A stretch of 64,000 nucleotides of DNA from Ariolimax columbianus (taxonomy: Eukaryota; Mollusca; Gastropoda; Stylommatophora; Arionidae). The translations under genes and the position numbers were made by a program. Location of the stretch: NCBI GenBank assembly GCA_036924085.1, contig JAVGWX010000003.1:127158974-127222973 (forward strand), given 5' to 3'. Positions 51,501 to 61,173 of this stretch are shown in pieces. Every line of letters starts with the position of its first letter. Positions within the stretch are counted from its first letter, which is position 1. The notes beneath the pieces are model-generated. The model was given only the letters and a program-made list of their open reading frames with translations, was not told the DNA's origin and made no database searches.

Positions 51501-54500
51501 CCAAATTGATGCAGCAATTCGTGTGGACCGTCGCCGGAGCTTATGTTCGCCACACTTTTGTCACCATACACTGCCTGCATTCTGCGATGAATGTCAACTG
51601 GTTGACATCCTTCAGCTGTTAGAAACCGAATCACCGCTTGCTGATCAACTCTGGACGGATTCCGTATCACACTCGCCATATTTTCAATGGTCTGCTGAGG
51701 AAACTATGAATCAGAGGATAATTAAATTTTGCAAACTTGACGGTTGGTATGTGCTGTTTAAATCAGAAGTGATGTCATAATGCGCATCGTAGGTATGTTC
51801 ACTTGTTACAGTTAGGTCCAGTTTAATTTAAACACGCCTTGTATATATCATAACATTTCCACTCCCAAAGGAGCACCCGAATCCAACAATTATGTAACGT
51901 TTGTTCATGTCCTAGGCAATCTATTTGCCTATCTAACTCACTCCTCCAAAATTAACCAAAGAGACAGCAGTGAATGATCTGACAGCAGCCAGCAAATCAT
52001 AGCTGGCTGCTTGTGTCAAGGTTAGTGAACTATAGCTAAACAAGACCCTGTTATATCTCCAAATGGAGACTCTGGAAACACGATGCACTCATGTAGTCTG
52101 GCTTAGAGAATTGGGATAGAAGAAGGTAGGCAAACCTAGTCCCACAAATGCCATGCTGAAACCAGATGTGTCAGGCCGAATAGCACAGATATTACAGCTT
52201 TGCTGTGAACTACGAGACAACTTCACAATGTCCTTTTCAGTACGAATGTCAGAAATATCAAGAAAGAGAAACTCACTCCATGTGTGTCTTGGTCTACCTC
52301 TACCTCTCTTGTCTCATGGATTCCAGAACAGAGACTTGTTTAATGAATGCTATCAACAGGTTTCCGTAATTTGTGACCTATCTATCACAATCGACTCCTA
52401 TGCACATCACATTTCACTGATGTCTGCCAAGTTCTTTTCAGTAGCTCCACATTAGTGACCTTGTTACGCCTCCTCAATCCATCAATTATACACTGGCACT
52501 TTTTTATGATAGCCTGAAATTTTTTCACTGACTAATTTTGTTGTTCACCGTACTTCAAAGTCATACAAAAGAATGAGTTTTACATTGGGGTTGAAGAATT
52601 TCAACTTTGTAGTAGACTTCATATGTTTAGATTTTCATCAGTTCTTTTGAGCAATGAAAACTATTCTTACACTTTTGTATCCACGTGGAAATCTTTATCT
52701 GGACCACCATTATGTCTATGTTGCTTCCAAGATAAATGAAATATCAGGTAGGAAAGTGTCTCCCAACACTATATAACCTACATTAGACTCCCATATTCTT
52801 TGTATTTTTCCTGTGTATTCTCAACAGAAAGGGCCATCTTTTTCCATTGTTAATTTTTAATTTGTCATTGATCTTAGATGCAAAGCATGTTTATATTTCT
52901 CTCAGTCTTTGTATGACATGTGATTGTTTAGTGGAGACATTGAAAATGATTTGAATGCTCCACCATATTGTGATGTAACCGTTACAGTGAAAAACACTGC
53001 TTTGTTAATCATTCTTCTCACACATGCTAACAAGGTTTCAACTTGGACTACGTTTTTCTATTATAGTGATAGTTGCTATAGAATAACAAATCTTATTTCT
53101 TAAACTTTAACAGTCACAATAAAGTGTAACAATGGCAAGGCATGATTTAAACTAATACAACAGTCACAATGCAAGGACTAACACAGATCGTGATATTTAC
53201 ACATTTGGTTTTAACCGACCACTGCTTATCCTCTGCCTAGTCATCTGATTTAACCCGCGGCAGGATAAAGTATTCATCACAAGAAGTCGTTTTTCAAGGT
53301 TAGTAGTCGATCGAAACTGATAGTTATCCAACTTTTTGGATTTAAAATTATCATGTCTCCTTTTGCCTATTCATATTCGATTGGACATTGAATATATGAT
53401 AGTCTTAAGAATGCTCCACATTTTGTCTGTGGTGTTTTCCTTCCCTTTCGACTCTGCTAGAGAGCGAAATTCCTTTCTGAATGGTTTCTTTTTTCTGGGA
53501 TGTTCATACACATTGATGTTGATCTTTGGCTTATATGAGCCACTCGATTTGTAGATTATTTGGGGTTGCGCTTTGACCTTGCTGATTATGAGTGCGTGGT
53601 CTGTATTGCAATCTGCGCTGTGAAATGCGCATGCGATTTTGACTGAAATCAGTCTGGTATGACACCAAGATACCCCTGAGCTTCATTGATAGCAGAGGAC
53701 ATGTTTGTTACACAAGTTATTTTGTGACCAGAATTCAAGCAGTCTCTGATAATTTTTGTTGAGTTTTCCAATGCAATGTTATCCTAGACATCCTAGACAG
53801 GAGCAGTGTTCAGACCCAGTGCGTGCGTTCAGGTCACCTAGTATGTACAGTGGCTCTTCCCCAGGACATGAATTTATAATGTTCTGTTAGGACTCATACA
53901 ATTTGTCTTTCTCTATTGCAGTCACTGATAGCATTGGTGCATAGATGCTGACAATGTTCATAGACCCACCCTTTGTGCATAACCGGAGGGACATTATGCA
54001 CTCAGATATAGTCATTGGTGTGCTGATAGAGCTGACAAGTCTGTTGTCCACAGCGAAACCGACTACATACAGTCGAAGTTGACTGATATCCAGGCCCGGC
54101 CAGAAGAAAGTAGTCTTTTTCCTTTACTGATCCGCACCCTAGAAGCCTTGTTTCCTGGAGAGCAGCAATACCCACCTGCAGCCATTTGAGTTCACTATTG
54201 ATCATGGTTGTTTTCCTAATTCAGATTGTAAGATCTGTATATACAGAGCCTGGACACATTGTTCTTATGTTCCATGTTCCAAATCTGAAATGTTTTTCTA
54301 TGACTGCGGAAATGGAGTAGGTTTTTCCCACTTAGCCTTGGCAGTTGATATGGGGACTGTGGCTTGCTCATTTTGATCAGACCCCTCTCGTTCCTACTGT
54401 TTTAATCCATAGGAAGGACACATAATCCCTACGTTTGGAAACAAGCAGAGACTGCAGGGTATGTCGGAAGATGAGTTGACAGATGCCTAACCACCGACTG

Positions 54501-55028
54501 CCTTAAGGTCCCTTCCTTCTGATTTATATTAAGGTTTAATGCAGTGCCATGCTAACCTACAAGGCAGTATCGATTTTTTGTCAGGGTTTACTCCCTTAGT
54601 TTGGACTCTCTCTTATCCCTTAGTTTGGACTCTCTCTTATCCATGTACATATTTCCATGAATAGTACTCTTACGAGCTGAATACATCATGTGTGACCGCT
54701 GTATCCTGTATCAGCCATGTAGCAAATAAACACGATGTATAATTATAGTTGACAATAATTATCAGGAAAATCTTCTATGAAAATGTGCATTGCAATGCAA
54801 GGGATGCATCACGTGTAGCACAAATATGTCATGGCAACAGTTCACCAAATATAATGGAAAAACCGTAATGAAAGAAACACAAACTTCGTTGAAGTGAATT
54901 TTTGAAAAAATTGCAGAAATACAGTAACAGAATCAACACTACCAATACAAATATATTTCCTTGTTCATGATCATGGATAGCCGCAAAGAAAATCCAATAA
55001 CGGAAGAGTCATCGGCACAACGCGCTTT

Positions 55029-55073
<45 letters not shown>

Positions 55074-58000
55074 TGCATCTTTGACCTCAGTATCACTCAG
55101 TATTTTGATAACTATAAATCTGAGGGAAAACACTGTGTCTTTCTATCATTATAGAAGATTTAACAAAGATTTACTTCTAATATAGTTTGTTAATAACACA
55201 GTCCTACTTACTTACAATTTTCATCTGAAAGCTGATTGTACATTCATGTTTTAGACAAAATTAATCTTCTTCTTCTTCTTCGTACGCATGACAAAATTAA
55301 TCAATTTGACCTATTCATTTATACTCAACTGATTTACTCTGTAGATCTGATATGATATATTGGTTCTCAAACTTTCTTACAATGCAGCAGAGCTGATATA
55401 TATTGAGTTAAACAGTTATTCTAATTATACTTGCACATAAAAGTTTCTCCATACCAAGAATTTATAAATATACCTGTACTTCCTAGTGTCAGTTTTACAT
55501 TGCAAGAATAGATGTGTTCAGATGTCTAATGATGTAAACACAAATTGATTGTATCAGTTTTTTCTGTGTCTTTCAGTTGCTGAAGACTGAGCTACGAGGT
55601 ACAAATATTGTCAATGATAGCAGAGTTGTCAATGAAACAAAACCTTCATCAGCACCGAAAACGTATGTGTTTAAACTGCATTAATAATATTCTTCTTCTT
55701 ATCTCATGTTTGCTTCCTGTGAAGCATAGGGTTACTATGCATGTTAGGCTCTTGCAATGGTAGTTTCTATAGTAGGGAATTTTGTGTTGAAAGTGCTAGC
55801 TCCATAGACAACTCTCTTTAATCACCTATTATAACATGCACGAGGGTACAGTGGCCCTATTCGTTTCTCCACATGGGTGTAATTTGAAATCTCTCTACAT
55901 CCTGGTATTCTTCTTCTTCTTCTTCGTACGCAGTCAGACATCAACCTTTATTTTTTCGAAAAAAGCAGCGGCCATCCTGAGGCTGTCGACACTGCCATAG
56001 AGCTTGTCTAGTGTTGCCACTGGTGATGGCCACATCTGCTCTCTCTGGTCCTCGTATGTTGGGCAGTTTTGCAGCAAATGCTCAGCGGTCATTTTCCCGG
56101 TACCACACGGGCATTCGTCAGTGCCACCTATCTTCAATTTGTTGAATAAGTGGTACCTAAGTCTATTGTAAATCCTGGTATTCAATCAGGCATGTGTGTC
56201 TGATGCCAAGTATCCAAATGTTGAGTAAACTCATTTCGCTATTTTGTCTAGTTGTACAATGTTGCAGACCTAAGGCCCTGAACCTAACTGTCCCCTATAC
56301 CTGGGCTCCTGAGCATTAAAGAGAAAAAAACAAACATGACATAGAAAAATGTTAGTTACATGCAAACAAGTGGTTAGAATAAGATGTAACTTGGAGACAT
56401 TTTAGAAAATAGGTTTACCTTTCATCTAGCGTCAGTATTCCACCTTTGTGTGCCAATCCACCCAGCAAAAGGCAAAGAATCTGTCTCGAGTCATAAAACA
56501 TTTCGAAATCCGGGAGTAAACACAACAAAGAGCCCTCATTTGTTCAATAATCCTGATAGCTGGGCTTTATACATGAGTATTCCATATAGATCTTCAGTCC
56601 AAGAAAAGCCTTCATCTCATCACTCGAGCTCTCACTGTCTGTTTCACTTGAACAGAGTCTGAATCAACTAAATTATTGATCACCTGTTAGACTGTCATAA
56701 GCCTAGACTTACTTTGCTTTCCTGTTGAAGTGCTTGGTTCATCAGCCGTTCGTTTCATTGTTAATTTTTCGAATTTGTTCACGTTAAACCCCACAAAATC
56801 AATTCAAACATGGGGGCAGCCATATGCAATGACTAATCACGAGGATTGATCACGATTGGTTGGTTATTTTTAGATTCTGACGCATTTTATGACGTACTAT
56901 CCAAATTACCTAAAATTAGGTCAAGCGGTTTAGTGGCAGTTAAGGAAATTACCGAAAAATGGGGACAGCGGTCTGGTAGGGTTAATTAAAAAATTATCAC
57001 ATACGTTTCTTTAAAGTGCAATTGACAACATTATAACCTTTAACACTGAACATTTTGTCATCATTATGCATATATTGTTATTCTGTTATTGAAATAAGCA
57101 TTTGAAGGTTGTAGTAGCTTTCCTCACATCCCGAGCGTGCTGATGAAGGTGAGCCGTGATCCTCCAGACGGTTGTGCTATGCTTGACTTCATCTGCGTGA
57201 CATTCACTACTACGGGAATCACGTCGATCTACACCTCGTCAGCCAGGCTGCCTTGAAAACAGCTGTTTCCAGTGAACGCTACATGGAAGAGAGATAGTGG
57301 TCTTGGTCAGTATATTGTGCCTGACACTGACGTGACATCCTGGTCAGTATATTGCGCTTGACCGGACTAGTGTCTCAGTTCCCCACTAGTTCAACAGACG
57401 TGAACAGTTGGAAATCTTAGGTTACAGCAGATTGAGATACTATCTATTCAACAAACTAAGGATAGGAAATACTGATGACGCTACAGCACTGATAAAATGA
57501 CTGCTGAACATCTGCTACAAAGGTACCCAACCAATGATGAACTGAGAAAGCAAATTTGGCCGTCATCTATACAAGCTCTATAGAGTTATCAATCACATGA
57601 GGCCAACCACAACTTTCTTTAGATATATTCGAGTTGAGATCTGAAAGCGAAGAAAGAAGAGTTATTCAATGCTGATAATTTTAATTTCACTTTCCAAATA
57701 TAGTTCCAGATATGTGTACAATAAAAGGTAAGAGTATAGTTAACTTGCTCATCCTGATAAGTTACTGGGATTTGATTATATATATTCTGTGGACATTTCA
57801 GAGAGACTTCCAAACAAGATGCAGAGGTGAGTTGGATGTAGTCTCATATCATACGTATGTGGTAATGAACATTTAGCTCCTTGGTAACTCATGTCGTCTC
57901 ATCTATTCACTTATGCCGTTACATGTTACGTGGAGATGCATGTTCCTTCTTGTGCCATCTATGTGTTTTTTGTAATCCTTGACTGTGTAGTGCATCTTTA

Positions 58001-61000
58001 GCACTGTCTATCTATTTTCTTCTTGGTCTTTCTCTTGCTCTGAAGCTCTGTTATCTAGTGTAATAGGCTCATCAATAGATTGGTTTGGAGGCATTTTTAT
58101 CATGTCCAATTAATTAAATTCTGTCTGTCTATACATGTCATGTATGATGTTCCTACTTTTTGTTCTTCTTCTTCTTCGTACGCAGTCAGACAGTAACCAT
58201 TATTTTTTCGAAAAAAGCGGCGGTCATCCTGAGGCTGTCGACACTGTCATAGATCTTGTCTTGCAGTTCCACTGGTGATGGCTACATCTGCTCTCTCTGA
58301 TCCTCGTATGTCGGGCAGTTCTGCAGCAGATGTTCAGCGGTCATTTTACCGGTACCGCACGGGCATTCGTCGGTACCACTTATCTTTAATTTGTTGAATA
58401 GGTGGTACCTCAGTCTATTGTGGCCAGTGCGATGTCTGAAGACAACGACCTGCTCTCTTCGGTTCAACTGGTAATAGGCATCGTTTTTGGTGTAACCAGT
58501 ATGTTCGGTTTCCCATTTGGTCATGTATCTGGCTTAAGCCGTTTTGACTCTTCGTACGTCATACTAGTATCTGTTTGTGGTAGTCTTGCACCTTCTTTTG
58601 CCAGTCTGTCTGTCTCCTCGTTGCCTTGGATGTTGCAGTGTGATGGGACCCACTGTACCACTACCCTTTTTGGTGCGGACTGCTGGCACAGTTTGCAGAG
58701 TGCTGCTCTTAAGTCATTAAGCTCAGTGTTTTTCTGGCTTTTTAGCGCTGTGACTACGGCGAGAGCATCTGCAAGCAGGACTATATGGCTTTCATTTTCT
58801 TTGTGTGTCACCATTTCTTCCACTGCTGCCCTCAGTGCCTCTGCCTCCGCTCTGAAATTGCTTGTGTACTTACCAGTAGCGAATGACAGTGTTATTTTTC
58901 TGCCATTTGGTAGGTTCAGGAATGCTTCTGCCCCTCCGTTCTGTGTAGTGTTTGTTACAGAACCGTCGGTGTATGCATGGGTCCAGTCCATGCTTGGGTA
59001 GTTTTTCGATATAAAGCTTAGCTACTTTCTGTTCAATTTATGGTTTCTCTCTCTGGCTCTTGTAGTGATCCTGACTGATTTTCTCAATCATCACATTTCA
59101 CATGTTGTAATCATTTGTTTTTCTGCCTTATTCAGAGCTAATTCTGACATTGATAATAGTTGGTATGAATATTTTGTTGATCATTTACCTTGGTCATTGA
59201 TAACTAACATGTCATATGTTGTAGTATTATTTCTTCTCTCAATCTTTAAATTTGGTAAATAATATTCTTTTTCTGTGGTATATTTATTTCTTCTTCTTTG
59301 ATGTTCATCCTAAAAATGGCGTTTGACGTTGTGTCATAGTTTACAACCAGACTGCAATATCTGCACCTTTTAGCCTGACACATCTGATTTGAGTATACCA
59401 TTTTTGGAACCGAGCTAGCCGCCCCACTGTGATCCCTAATTTCTTAGCCAGGTTGCAGTCTGTTTCCAGTGTTGCTACTTGGGCCGGAAATAGGGTCTAT
59501 GAGTCGCTGGCTGCTGTAAGCTCATTCACTGCTGTATCTTCAGCTCCCTATATTTATTAAAATAATATATACCAGAACTCATCATCTTATTTTTTTATAT
59601 TTTTTTATTTTACGTGTTTGCCTCACTAGTTTCTACTGGCGGAGGCGCGCCTATTCCACCCCAGACTGTAGTCAATATGGCGATATTAAGACGCATAAAC
59701 CAGTGCTTGGATTCATGTGTGCGTCTGTATGTACCTATGCTAGGTTTGTGCGCCCTCAGAAGCTAGCCCAACCAAAGTGCAATGGAAGGGCCTCACCGTG
59801 AGGGCGCGTGTGAAAGTTGTGCAAGAGTGTGACTGTGGGATAGAGTCAAATGAAACAGAGTGAGGTAAGAAGAGAGAGAAAATCCATCTTCCCAGGTAAG
59901 TATCATCTTCCTTCCCTTCTCAAACTCATCATCTTTACTTAAGTTCCACATGTTTATCCTCTCATATGTGTTCTTTGAGAAATACTTGGCAAACCAATTA
60001 AACAATATTCCTGGAAAGATACAATATATTATATATGTATGTATGTATGTATGTGCGTGTATGTACTTTGGCGCAATCTACACAAAAGAAGACTAGCAAA
60101 ATTAGCAAAACCAGTGGCTATATTATGTTCTCAATCACTTGCAAAAGGGATTGTTCCAGGGAATTGGAAAGATGCTGGAGTTATCCCCTTATTCAATAAG
60201 GGCAAAAAATCAGATCCAGCAAATTAAAGACCAGTGGGTTTAACGTCTGTAAGTCTGTAAATTATTAGAGTCAATAATCAAAGAAAACATTGTAATACAT
60301 TCAGACAAGTTTAATCTAATAAGGAAAAGTCAGCATTGGGTTACTAGAGTGAGATTGTGCTTAACAAATATATTAGAATTCATGGAGGAGGTTACTAAAA
60401 TGATAGATAAAAGGGAGTTAGTGGATGTTATTTTTCTAGATTTTGCAAAGGCCTTTGATAAAGTACCTCGTCAAAGATTATTTAGAAGGTTAAAATCACA
60501 TGGAATAGGTGGGGAAGTTGCCAAATGGATTGAAAATTGGTTAATGGGAAGAAGGCAGAGGGTGGGCATAAATAAGGAGTACTCTGAGTGGTGTGAAGTA
60601 AAAAGTGAAGTGCCGCAGGGCTCAGTTTTGGAACCAATTTTGTTCTTGATAAATATAAACGATTTGGACATTGATATTGGATCCATGATTGCGCTGATGA
60701 CACAAAACTATTCTCTAGTATTTCATCTAAAACAGAAGTGGATATATTGAGGTCAGATTTAGATAAAATTCAAGAATTGTCTGCGAGCTGGCAAATGGAG
60801 CAAGGAAGTGATAGTCAAACTGTAAAAAGCATTAGTTAGACCTAGATTGGAGTACTGTGTACAGGTGTGGAGTCCTTATCATAGAGGGGATATAAACATG
60901 CTGCAAAGGATATAAAAAGAGCGACAAAGCTGATAGTGGGATTCTAGAATTACAGTTATGAGGTAAGACTCAGAAAAACCAACCTACAGTGTTCAGAAAA

Positions 61001-61107
61001 GAGAAGAATTCGAGGTGACTTAATACAGGTTTATCAGATAATCAAAAGAACGGATAAATTACAATATAACTAGTTGTTCAAAATGCAACCACCTACAAGA
61101 ACAAGAG

Positions 61108-61173
<66 letters not shown>

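Noticed and set aside
58402..59001. 199-residue plus-strand frame
   Set aside because: Antisense shadow of the RNase H domain of LINE copy 4.
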